Assembly: GCA_016708305.1 (NCBI GenBank)
Contig: JADJGB010000008.1
Span: 744,001 to 808,000, forward strand
Source of the DNA: Sphingobacteriales bacterium
GTDB lineage: Bacteria > Bacteroidota > Bacteroidia > Chitinophagales > Chitinophagaceae
Length of the DNA: 64,000 nucleotides
Direction of reading: 5' to 3'
The notes under the pieces are model-generated. The model searched no databases. It was not told the DNA's origin and saw only the letters and a program-made list of their open reading frames with translations. Position numbers and translations under genes: made by a program. Shown here piece after piece: positions 18,155-26,595 of this stretch; position 1 is the first letter of the stretch, and each line of letters starts with the position of its first letter.

Positions 18155-18377
18155 ATTTTGAATATAGTTTAAAGTAACCAGTATAGTCCTTGGTTTGCGA
18201 ATTTAAACATTTTCTAACAAAAAGCCTAATTATTTGTTATAATCATAGATATACCGAACAACATTTTACGAAAAATTTAAAAAACAGAATATTTTTTTAC
18301 GAAATTTTCTATATAATTAAAGTGGGTGCAACATCGGTGGCTTTTCTTCAAATAGGGCTGGCTTTCCCTGTAATCAT

Positions 18378-18385
18378 TATCTTTG
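18378..18385 (+). promoter_or_regulatory. -7 promoter box for lysS
   Basis: TATCTTTG lies 27 bases before the lysS ATG and matches the TAnnTTTG consensus. Confidence 0.55.
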
Positions 18386-18412
18386 CGACTCTAAAAAAAT
18401 TAGAAAAAATCA

Positions 18413-19936
18413 ATGAGTACACAACAGTTTTCCGAACAAGAACAAATTCGAAGAGAAAAATTGCAAAAACTTCAGCAATCGGGCATTGATCCGTATCCGG
18501 CCGCTTTATATCCAGTAAGCCATTATTCGGCAGATATAAAGTCCAATTTTACTGAAGAAACCAAAGAACATTATTCAAATGTATGTGTGGCCGGTCGCAT
18601 TATGAGCATCAATGATAAAGGCAAGGTATTCTTTATAAAAATACAAGACAGGCAAGGATTAATTCAATTGTATGTTAGACGTGATGACCTTTGCCCAAGC
18701 GAGGACAAATCTTTTTGGGAAAATGTGGTAAAGCATGGGCTTGACTTAGGTGATTTCATTGGCGTAACCGGTTATGTTTTTATAACCAAAACCGGAGAAA
18801 CTTCGGTTCACACCCTTACACTAACTCTTTTGGCAAAATCATTGAAACCATTGCCGGTAGTAAAACGAGATGAAGAAGGAAATGTATATGATGAAGTAAC
18901 CGATCCCGAATTTAAATATCGCCAGCGATATGCTGATATGGTCATCAACCCATCCATCAAAGAAACCTTTATAAAACGTACAAAACTTACCAATTCTATT
19001 CGTGAATTTTTGAACGATAATGGTGCACTCGAAGTAGATACCCCTGTATTACAATCCATACCGGGTGGTGCTGCCGCAAGGCCCTTTATCACCCATCATA
19101 ATGCACTGGATGTGCCATTTTATCTGCGTATTGCCAATGAGCTGTATTTAAAAAGGCTGGTGGTTGGCGGATTGGATTGGGTATATGAGTTTAGCCGTAA
19201 CTTTAGAAACGAAGGTATGGACAGAACCCACAACCCAGAGTTTACCATTCTGGAATTTTATGTGGCATACAAAGATTATTATTGGATGATGGAGACCACC
19301 GAAACAATGCTTGAAAAGGCAGCAATGGCTGTGTGTGGCACTACAGATGTGCCGGTAGGAGATAAAATCATTTCTTTCAAAGCGCCTTTCAAGCGGATTT
19401 CAATCTATGATGCCATTAAAGAACATACCGGTTTCGACATTAGCCGGATGGATGAGGAAGGCTTACGCAAAGTGTGCGGAGAGCTGAATATTTATACGGA
19501 CAAAACAATGGGAAAGGGGAAATTAGTAGATGCCATCTTTGGTGAAAAATGTGAAGATCATTATGTGCAACCTACCTTTATTATTGACTATCCGGTAGAA
19601 ATGAGCCCACTAACCAAAAAGCATCGCAGTAAGCCGGGACTGGTAGAGCGTTTTGAGCTGATGATTAATGGAAAGGAAATAGCCAATGCCTATAGCGAGC
19701 TGAACGACCCTGTGGAGCAAAGAGAACGTTTTGAAGAGCAGGCAAAGCTGATGCAGCGCGGCGATGACGAGGCAATGTATATTGATTATGATTTTCTGCG
19801 TGCAATGGAATATGGGATGCCGCCTATGTCGGGTATTGGCTTTGGTATTGACAGGCTTACCATGCTGCTCACCAATCAGCCTTCCATTCAGGATGTATTG
19901 TTCTTCCCTCAGATGCGACCCGAAAAAATGGATTAA
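18413..19936 (+). CDS. lysS: Lysine--tRNA ligase (class II)
   Basis: This is a 507-residue class II lysyl-tRNA synthetase. The N-terminal OB-fold anticodon-binding domain covers about residues 55-150 (VCVAGRIMSINDKGKVFFIKIQDRQG). Motif 1 surrounds ETFIKRTKLTNSIREFLND, motif 2 reads RNFRNEGMDRTHNPEFT at about residue 264, and motif 3 reads GIGFGIDRLTMLLTN near the C-terminus. The frame and length are intact. The ATG at 18413 gives MSTQQFSEQEQIRREKLQ, a typical start. It acts in the cytoplasm and charges tRNA-Lys. Confidence 0.96.
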   Translation: MSTQQFSEQEQIRREKLQKLQQSGIDPYPAALYPVSHYSADIKSNFTEETKEHYSNVCVAGRIMSINDKGKVFFIKIQDRQGLIQLYVRRDDLCPSEDKSFWENVVKHGLDLGDFIGVTGYVFITKTGETSVHTLTLTLLAKSLKPLPVVKRDEEGNVYDEVTDPEFKYRQRYADMVINPSIKETFIKRTKLTNSIREFLNDNGALEVDTPVLQSIPGGAAARPFITHHNALDVPFYLRIANELYLKRLVVGGLDWVYEFSRNFRNEGMDRTHNPEFTILEFYVAYKDYYWMMETTETMLEKAAMAVCGTTDVPVGDKIISFKAPFKRISIYDAIKEHTGFDISRMDEEGLRKVCGELNIYTDKTMGKGKLVDAIFGEKCEDHYVQPTFIIDYPVEMSPLTKKHRSKPGLVERFELMINGKEIANAYSELNDPVEQRERFEEQAKLMQRGDDEAMYIDYDFLRAMEYGMPPMSGIGFGIDRLTMLLTNQPSIQDVLFFPQMRPEKMD

Positions 19937-20036
19937 TTGTTTAAGTTTTAAAGAAAGGAAACAGTTTCATAAATTCTCCTTTTTCACAAAGGGAAAAGAA
20001 CTAATTTTGAAAATTCTGTAACTGAAATCAGATATT

Positions 20037-22064
20037 ATGAAATCGCTATCCTTTTTGCTTTTATTGACTGCATTTTCCTTGTCTGCAATTTTTACCGCCG
20101 CCTAAAGGCAGGACATTCTATTGAACGACAATTGGAATTTCAGAATGAATTATCAGGTAGAAAATTCAAGCTGGAGTCGTGTGGACTTGCCACATACCTA
20201 GAATGCCCAAGATGCTCTTTCGAGAAAGATTGATTATAAACGAAATATTGGTAATTACGTTAAAAATATTTTTGTAAAACCAGAATGGCAGGGTAAGAGG
20301 CTGTTTCTCCGTTTTGAAGGTTCCAACACTGTCGTAAATCTTTTTATCAATATAATATATGTAGGCGAACACAGAGGAGGCTATGCTGCTTTCATCTTTG
20401 AAATTACTGATCAGGTAAAATATGGCGCCAATAATGAAGTTCTGGTTCGGGTAAATAACAGTATTCAACTGGATGTAATGCCATTAGTGGGTGATTCCAA
20501 TTTTTATGGAGGTATTTACAGAGACGTTCATTTACTGATAACTGAAAAGACCTGCATTTCTCCACTTGATTTTGCTTCACAGGGTGTGTATTTCAGTCAG
20601 AAAAATGTTTCTGCCACCAATGCCGATATTGATACTAAAGTAATTTTTTTTAATTCTGACAATTCTGATAAGACTGTAAATGTTTCTGTAAAGGTTTTTG
20701 ATAAAGATAAATTGATTCAGTCCCAAAAGCAGTCCGTTGCAGTGAATAAAAATAGTAGTGGGGAAGCATTTCTACAATTTAGTATTATAAACCCACACTT
20801 ATGGAATGGCAGAAAGGATGCGTTTATGTATCGGGTGGAAACCACTGTGGAGGAAGGTTCGCTTGTGCTTGATAAGGTAGTACAGCCGTTTGGTTTGAGA
20901 TTTTACCATGTAGATGCGGATAAAGGGTTTTTTCTGAATGGAAGTCATTTACAATTGAGAGGCATATGCCGTCATCAGGACAGGGCTGAGATTGGTAATG
21001 CCCTGCATCCCGAACATCATCAGGAAGATATGGACATCATGGCTGAAATGGGTGTAAACTCAATCCGCCTGGCACACTATCATCAATCAAAAAAAATATA
21101 TTACCTTTCGGATGAAACAGGTATGGTTATTTGGGCAGAAATCCCGTTTGTAGGCCCGGAGGCTATGCCGATAAGGGCTTTGTTGATTTGTCTGCTTTTA
21201 AAGAAAACGGTAAGATGCAGTTAAAAGAACTGATCAGGCAAAACTATAATTATCCTTCAATCTGTTTCTGGGGGGTATTTAATGAAATCAAAGAGCAGGG
21301 CGATAATCCGGTAGAATTTGTAAAAGAACTTAATGTGCTGGCTCACCAGGAAGACCCTACCGCCCCACTACTGCCGCAAGCAATCAGGGTGGAGACCTTA
21401 ATTTCATAACAGAACTGATTGCCTGGAACAGGTATGACGATTGGTATGGCGGTACACCGGCCAATCTGGGTAAGTGGTTAGACGATACACATCAAAGATA
21501 CCCACAGTTGAAAATTGGAATCAGCGAATATGGTGTAGGCGCCACATTTGCCATCAGCATGATTCGCTTAAACAAATCACTCCTGTAAGCTGGTGGCATC
21601 CCGAAAACTGGCAAACCTACTATCATATTGAAAACTGGCGAAACTTTGCACAGCGGCCTTTTGTTTGGGGTACCTATATATGGAATATGTTTGATTTTGG
21701 CGCTGCCCATCGTCATGAGGGCGACAGGCCGGGCATCAATAACAAAGGCTTAGTAACCTTCAACCGAAAGGTAAAAAAAGATGCTTTTTATTTTTATAAA
21801 GCCAACTGGAATCCCGAGCCAATGCTCTATTTGGCGGAGAAAAGAAATATCCAGAGGCAAAACCCGCTTCAAAACTTTATGGCCTTTACCAATACCGGGG
21901 GAGCCGAACTTTTCATCAATGGGAAGTCTTATGGCAAGAAAAAAGCTGACGAGTTGAATATGGTGAAGTGGGAAAACATTTCCCTTGAAAAAGGCGATAA
22001 TAAAATAGAAGTTGTTTCAGGTGGAAAACCTTTACTAAGAGATGGTTGTGTGGTAAAATATTAA
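20037..22064 (+). pseudogene. Glycoside hydrolase family 2 (beta-galactosidase-like), decayed
   Basis: This is the remnant of a secreted GH2 enzyme of about 675 residues. It keeps a signal peptide (MKSLSFLLLLTAFSLSAIF), a sugar-binding jelly-roll part, LRGICRHQDRAEIGNAL in the barrel, the acid/base Glu in WGVFNEIKEQG, and the nucleophile Glu in GISEYGVGA. The frame is broken by TAA at 20103-20105, inside a GCCTAAAGGC palindrome at the signal peptide end, and by TAG at 20199-20201, where LPHTWNAQDA is expected. At least three frameshifts follow, near 21150, 21400 and 21560. The mix of stops and shifts marks real decay more clearly than in other genes here. Confidence 0.85.
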
Positions 22065-22126
22065 GGATAAAAATATAGCAAGTTGACAGGGGTGCCTTAT
22101 TATTTTCGAAAAACAGCCCATCTCTA

Positions 22127-22290
22127 AAATCCCATAGGGATGGCATAATTTGCGGAAAATAAACGGTCTTCCAAATCCCGTAGGGATGGCATATTGGTAG
22201 CAAATTGGGAAATAACAAGTCAAATCCCGTAGGGATGGTATAATTTTCGGAAAATAAACGATCTCCTAAATCCCGTAGGGATGGCATAAT
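22127..22290. repeat. Array of four palindromic repeats (AAATCCCGTAGGGATGGCATA)
   Basis: Four copies of a roughly 20-base unit begin at 22127, 22173, 22222 and 22268, a spacing of 46-49 bases. Each contains the hairpin ATCCC-GTA-GGGAT (the first copy has ATA). The spacers are similar to each other rather than unique, and some contain a GCGGAAAATAAACG-like stretch. This fits an interspersed REP-like element and not a CRISPR. It fills the gap between the GH2 remnant and the 3' end of gltX. Confidence 0.8.
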
Positions 22291-22296
22291 AATAAC

Positions 22297-23831
22297 CTAT
22301 GCCCCTTCGAGTACCTTCAATGATGTTTTTATCCTTTTGATGGTTTCTTCTTTACCTAAAAGCGCTGCAATATCAAAAACATGAGGTCCAAATTTGCCAC
22401 CTACCAGCATGATGCGCAGAGGCAGCATCACCTCTCCCGGCTTCAGGTCATTAATTGAGGCAATTTCTTTAAAGGAATTTTCCAACTGATGCGCCTCCCA
22501 GCTATTTTCCAATTCAAAATTGCGCAGCAATTCAATAAAGAATAGGTTCTTTTTATCATTCCACTTAGGTTGAATAGGCGAGAGGTCAATATTTTCAGGT
22601 GTTTTGAAAAAATAGCCCGATTGTTCATAAAAATCAGTCAGCAGGGTACATCTGTCTTTCACAAGTTCTATCACTTTTAACAGTAATTTCTCATCCTGTA
22701 CTTTCACATTTTTGCTTCCAGCGCTTCCAACACTCTTTCCTTCAGGCTGCCGGCATCCAATTTCTTAATCCATTCATGGTTGAACCATTTTGCTTTTTCA
22801 TAGTCAAATTTTGCACCAGCACTATGAACCCTACCCATTGAAAACTCATGAATTAATTCTTCAATCGAAAACACTTCCTGTTCGGTACCGTCATTCCATC
22901 CTAAAAGCGCCAGCAGATTGATAAATGCTTCGGGTAAAAATCCTTTTTCTTTAAAACCCTCGGTTAATTCTCCGGTTTTGGCGTCTGTCCAGTTCATTGC
23001 AAAAACAGGGAAACCATATTTAAGCCCGTCTCTTTTGCTGAGTTTGCCGTTTGGCCCCAATATAAGCGGGAAATGTGCCCATTTAGGCATTTTATCCAAT
23101 CCAAATAAATATTTCCACAACAGAATATGTACCGGTGCGCTGGGTAGCCATTCTTCACCCCGAAAGGCATGGCTTATCTTCATCAGATGGTCATCCACCA
23201 CCACTGCAAGATGGTAAGTAGGCATTTCGTCAGCTTTAAGCAGCACTTTATCATCAACTAATGAAGTATTAAAACTTACTTCGCCCCGAATCATATCATT
23301 AAAACTAACTGTCTCGTTTTCAGGCATTTTTATACGAATAACGTAAGGCGTATTGCTGCGAATCAATTCATGCACATCTTCTCCCGAAAGTGTGAGCGAG
23401 TTTTTCATACGCATCCGGACTTTATGATCATACTGAGGCTGTGGGTTTTCGTCAGTTTTATATTTCCGGCGCATTTCATCCAGTTCCTCAGGCGTGTCAA
23501 AAGCATAGTAGGCATGTCCTTCTGCAATCAGTTCTTCGGCGTATAATCTGTATTTTTCTTTTCTCTCACTTTGCCTGTAGGGGCCATAATGGCCTTCATT
23601 TCTCACGCTTTCATCAGGATTAAGTCCACACCATTTCAGGCAATCAAAAATATATTCTTCGGCGCCCGGTACAAAACGGGCTTGGTCGGTATCCTCTATT
23701 CGCAATATAAAATCGCCACCATGTTTTTTGGCATATAAATAATTGAATAATACTGTTCTTACACCACCCAGATGCAAACCTCCCGTGGGTGATGGTGCAA
23801 AACGTACTCTGACTCTATTTTCGGTATTCAT
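22297..23831 (-). pseudogene. gltX: Glutamate--tRNA ligase, one frameshift (probably functional)
   Basis: This is a class I glutamyl-tRNA synthetase of about 511 residues in total. The HIGH-type motif is [14 protein letters not shown] at residues 9-22 and the KMSKS-type motif is KLSKRDG near residue 258. The C-terminal helical anticodon-binding domain (DKLLLK...GKFGPHVFDIAALLG) lies in another frame from 22707 down. The break falls in an A5 run at 22709-22713: one more A would read [15 protein letters not shown]. As gltX is normally indispensable, a missing base in the sequence is the likely cause. A promoter lies directly upstream. Confidence 0.88.
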
Positions 23832-23835
23832 ACTG

Positions 23836-23866
23836 CAAATTTACAAATTGCAGGCCTCCAAAGCAA
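23836..23866 (-). promoter_or_regulatory. Promoter of gltX
   Basis: On the minus strand TTG (23864-23866) and TAAATTTG (23836-23843) are separated by 20 bases, matching both elements of the Bacteroidota promoter. The -7 box ends 4 bases before the gltX ATG, so the transcript is probably leaderless. Confidence 0.6.
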
Positions 23867-23980
23867 TTTTGAATCTGAGGGGTTAAAAAATTTTATTGAG
23901 ATTAAAATCACTTGTCTGCGTTCAATCTATTGATAATCAGTTCCTCTGGAGCTATATGACAGTAGCAAAAAAAAATCTGG

Positions 23981-23988
23981 TATATTTG
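23981..23988 (+). promoter_or_regulatory. -7 promoter box for the DUF3078 gene
   Basis: TATATTTG lies 18 bases before the ATG at 24007, leaving a leader of about 10 bases. It supports that start over upstream in-frame codons. Confidence 0.6.
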
Positions 23989-24006
23989 CGCCCAAAACTT
24001 AAAAAC

Positions 24007-24929
24007 ATGAAGAAATTATTTTTTTTATTGTCAGTTTTTTCTTCCTTAGTAGTATTTGCGCAAGACCATACTGTAAAGGAATTGAAACAATCCGCTTCGC
24101 GTGCTATTGCTAAAGATGCTTCTGATACTACAAAAAAAGCATGGAAGAAAGGAGGATTTTTTAATATTAATGCGGCGCAGGGATCGTTAAGCAATTGGGC
24201 TGCTGGAGGCGACAAGTTTTCATTGGCTGTCAATTCCAATCTTGGAGTGTATGCTTTTATAAAAAGGACAAACACTCCTGGGATAATACCTTAGATTTTA
24301 ATTTAGGGTATCTCCAGACAACCTCTTTGAGCGGCAGAAAGAATGATGACAGAATTGACTTTTTGTCAAAGTACGGATACGATATTGCGCCCAAATGGAA
24401 TGTGGGCGGTTTGGTGAATCTGAGGTCGCAACTTTTTGATGGTTACACATACGACGGAAGTAAGAATAAATTTTCTTCTACTTTTTATCGCCTGCGTATG
24501 TTTTGGTAAGCCCTGGTATTGAATACAAATCAGGCAAGGGATTCTCGGCATTTGTTTCCCGCAACAGTAAGATGGACGATTGTGGCCAATAAATATTTAT
24601 CAGACAGGGGAGCATATTCGGTTGACTCTGGTAAACATGTAAAGACTGAAATGGGTGCCTTTGCTACGGTTAATTATTTTAAAGAGTTTAATAAAAACAT
24701 ATCTTTCAAGAGCAGGATGGATTTATTCTCTAATTACCTGCATAATCCGCAGAATGTGGATTTGTACTTTACCAATATGCTGAGCATGAGGTTGAGCAAG
24801 GCACTGGCGCTTACTTATAATTTGGATATGATTTATGATGATGATGTGAGAATGTTTGGCGCTTCAGGAAACGCTGCCGGCCTGCAGATAAAATCCATGT
24901 TGGGTGTGGGTTTGATGGTGAAATTTTAA
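24007..24929 (+). pseudogene. DUF3078 family envelope protein, frameshifted
   Basis: This locus of about 305 codons encodes an exported protein of the DUF3078 family, probably a small outer-membrane beta-barrel of unknown function. It has a signal peptide (MKKLFFLLSVFSSLVVFAQ), then GGFFNINAAQGSLSNWAAGGDKFS, the family hallmark at about residues 50-72. Three frame breaks occur at homopolymers: T4 near 24253, T5 at 24482-24486 and C3 near 24564. Between them the barrel-like sequence continues (FLSPAYVLVSPGIEYKSG, then ATVRWTIVANKYLSDRG). It ends in VGLMVKF, an aromatic terminus as expected for an outer-membrane protein. Confidence 0.78.
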
Positions 24930-24954
24930 ACTTCTTAACCTAAAAACTATTTTT

Positions 24955-25662
24955 TTGGGACAAAAAAAATTAATTCGCTTTGCAGAATTAAGCTGTTTTT
25001 CAAATGTGCTACAGTTGCCTGAAAACATGGCGGGCAACTGGACGCATCATTTTAAAAACGAAAACCCTCTGACTCTCGAACTGGCCTGTGGAAAAGGAGA
25101 ATACACCCTTGGTCTTGCCCGGCTTTACCCTCAAAGAAATTTTATTGGCATAGATATAAAAGGCAATCGCATCTGGGTAGGCGCCAAAAAGGCGATACAG
25201 GAGAACTTAAATAGGGTCGCTTTTTTAAGAACCCAGATTGAGCAATTGCATGAATATTTTGCTCCAAACGAGGTGAATGAAATATGGATAACCTTTCCAG
25301 ATCCGCAACTTAGATTTTCCAAAGCAAAAAAAAGACTGACTCATCCTCGTTTTTTAAGATTATATCAGCAGATTTTAAAACCGAGTGGAAAAATTCATTT
25401 AAAAACCGACAGTCCTGATTTGTATCGGTTCACCAAAGAAGTGCTATCCATGTATCAATGCAATATTATTGCAGATATTGATGACGTATATGGTCAGACT
25501 GTTGTAAGCCAAGAACTTTCCATAAAAACTCATTACGAAGCGCTCGATATTGCGCAAAGCAGTAGAATTCATTATTTATGTTTTACTTTGCCTGAGCAAA
25601 TTGCTGGTGTTGAAATGGATTTAAAGTTAAAAGAAGCCATCAGGTATGAACTGGAAAGATGA
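24955..25662 (+). CDS. trmB: tRNA (guanine-N7-)-methyltransferase
   Basis: This is a 235-residue SAM-dependent enzyme that makes m7G46 in tRNA. Landmarks are LELACGKGEYTLGLA (SAM-binding, about residue 43), FIGIDIKGNRIWVGAKKA, and the TrmB signature EIWITFPDPQLRFSKAKKRLTHPRFL near residue 110. The start is a TTG at 24955, giving MGQKKLIRFAEL, the usual N-terminus; no ATG precedes it. It overlaps the DUF5522 gene by 17 bases and probably drives it. Confidence 0.93.
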   Translation: MGQKKLIRFAELSCFSNVLQLPENMAGNWTHHFKNENPLTLELACGKGEYTLGLARLYPQRNFIGIDIKGNRIWVGAKKAIQENLNRVAFLRTQIEQLHEYFAPNEVNEIWITFPDPQLRFSKAKKRLTHPRFLRLYQQILKPSGKIHLKTDSPDLYRFTKEVLSMYQCNIIADIDDVYGQTVVSQELSIKTHYEALDIAQSSRIHYLCFTLPEQIAGVEMDLKLKEAIRYELER

Positions 25663-25843
25663 CGATTTGAGCTATACAAATGTAGGAGGTAACACAGCCT
25701 TGTCTAAAGAGTATCTTCTATCACGCGGATACTGTTGCGGAAACGGTTGTCTGAATTGCCCTTTTGAGTACAAAAATGTTCCGGAACCCAAAAAGACACT
25801 ACTTTTAAATGAAAGAAAAAAAAGAGAAAAACAAAAAGGATAA
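25646..25843 (+). CDS. DUF5522 family small protein
   Basis: This 65-residue protein has a compact Cys motif, YCCGNGCLNCPF at about residues 29-40, that may bind metal, and a very basic C-terminal tail of Lys, Arg and Gln. The motif matches DUF5522, a short Bacteroidota family of unknown function. It overlaps trmB by 17 bases and the next gene by 35 bases, so it is translationally coupled on both sides. Confidence 0.78.
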   Translation: MNWKDDDLSYTNVGGNTALSKEYLLSRGYCCGNGCLNCPFEYKNVPEPKKTLLLNERKKREKQKG

Positions 25844-26210
25844 AACCGCTTTGATTACTGTAAAGCCCTCCGGCCTGAAGGATGAGGATTTTTTTCAACA
25901 GGTGTTTGCAATTGTAAGACAGATACCCAAAGGAAGGGTAACTTCGTTTGGCGCTATTGCCAAAAGTATCGGCACCGGAAAATCAGCACGGATGGTAGGC
26001 TGGGCAATGAATGCCAGCCATCTGGCAAAGCCAAAAGTACCGGCGCACAGAGTTGTAAACAGTTTGGGATTGCTTACGGGGAAATTTCATTTTGAGACGC
26101 CTGCAAAAATGGAGGAACTTCTGGCTAAAGAAGGTGCAATAGTAGTGAATGATAAGGTGGTTGACTTCAAAAAGAAATTTTGGGATCCTGGCAAAGAATT
26201 GTCATTATAA
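25809..26210 (+). CDS. Alkyltransferase-like (ATL) protein, MGMT family without the active Cys
   Basis: This 133-residue protein has the DNA-binding fold of O6-alkylguanine-DNA methyltransferases. The helix-turn-helix region is PKGRVTSFGAIAKSIGTGKSARMVGWAMN (about residues 37-67). The active-site motif PCHRV is replaced by VPAHRVV, with Ala at about residue 79, so it cannot accept alkyl groups. ATL proteins bind alkylated bases and hand lesions to nucleotide excision repair. It overlaps the DUF5522 gene by 35 bases. The start is the ATG at 25809, which gives a Lys-rich leader; a shorter start is possible. Confidence 0.86.
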   Translation: MKEKKEKNKKDKTALITVKPSGLKDEDFFQQVFAIVRQIPKGRVTSFGAIAKSIGTGKSARMVGWAMNASHLAKPKVPAHRVVNSLGLLTGKFHFETPAKMEELLAKEGAIVVNDKVVDFKKKFWDPGKELSL

Positions 26211-26221
26211 TATACTTGAAA

Positions 26222-26539
26222 ATGAATGTAAAAAGGCATAAGATTCATTCAATACGCTTCAGACAATGGAGCCGGAAGTCTTATGCCCTTTTCAAAAGTG
26301 TGGGCAGACATGTTACTATTGGCAGGATAAAAAACGTGATAGCTGATAGGCTTCTGAACAAACAAAACAATTTGTTTTCACTTTCTACATTCATTTCTGA
26401 TATAAAACGCAAAAAGGAAAATGACGAAATTTTTAAAGATGAAGGTATTCAAAATCAGAATTTAATACTTCCATTTCAATACGGCAGTAGCTTTACGGAT
26501 ATTGCTTTGATAGAAAAAACAATACTTTTATCAAGCTGA
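26222..26539 (+). CDS. Small basic protein upstream of a TonB receptor gene
   Basis: This is a 105-residue protein that I do not recognise as a named family. Its N-terminal half is rich in Arg and Lys (HKIHSIRFRQWSRKSYALF) and is followed by VGRHVTIGRIKNVIADRLLNKQ; the C-terminal half is polar. The ATG at 26222 is chosen because upstream codons belong to the end of the ATL gene. It lies just before a BtuB-like receptor. A large imperfect stem (26231-26243 with 26279-26292) lies in its first third, and the terminator at 26535 begins inside its last codons. Confidence 0.55.
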   Translation: MNVKRHKIHSIRFRQWSRKSYALFKSVGRHVTIGRIKNVIADRLLNKQNNLFSLSTFISDIKRKKENDEIFKDEGIQNQNLILPFQYGSSFTDIALIEKTILLSS

Positions 26540-26566
26540 AAACTTATTGTGTTTTCGGCTTTTTTA
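26535..26566 (+). terminator. Intrinsic terminator overlapping a stop codon
   Basis: GCTGAAAAC at 26535-26543 pairs with GTTTTCGGC at 26551-26559 (one G-U) and runs into TTTTTT. The stop codon of the small basic protein at 26537-26539 lies within the stem. It separates that gene from the receptor gene. Confidence 0.85.
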
Positions 26567-26595
26567 TTAAATGTAAAAACAACCAAATTAATTGA

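Noticed and set aside
22127..22290. Regular palindromic repeats as a CRISPR array
   Set aside because: The spacers are short and resemble one another, the repeat unit is only about 20 bases, related copies occur elsewhere in the window, and no cas gene is present.
26222..26595. Cobalamin riboswitch upstream of the BtuB-like gene
   Set aside because: I could not find the B12-box core sequence or the expected multi-stem layout, and the region is better explained by a small coding frame plus a terminator.
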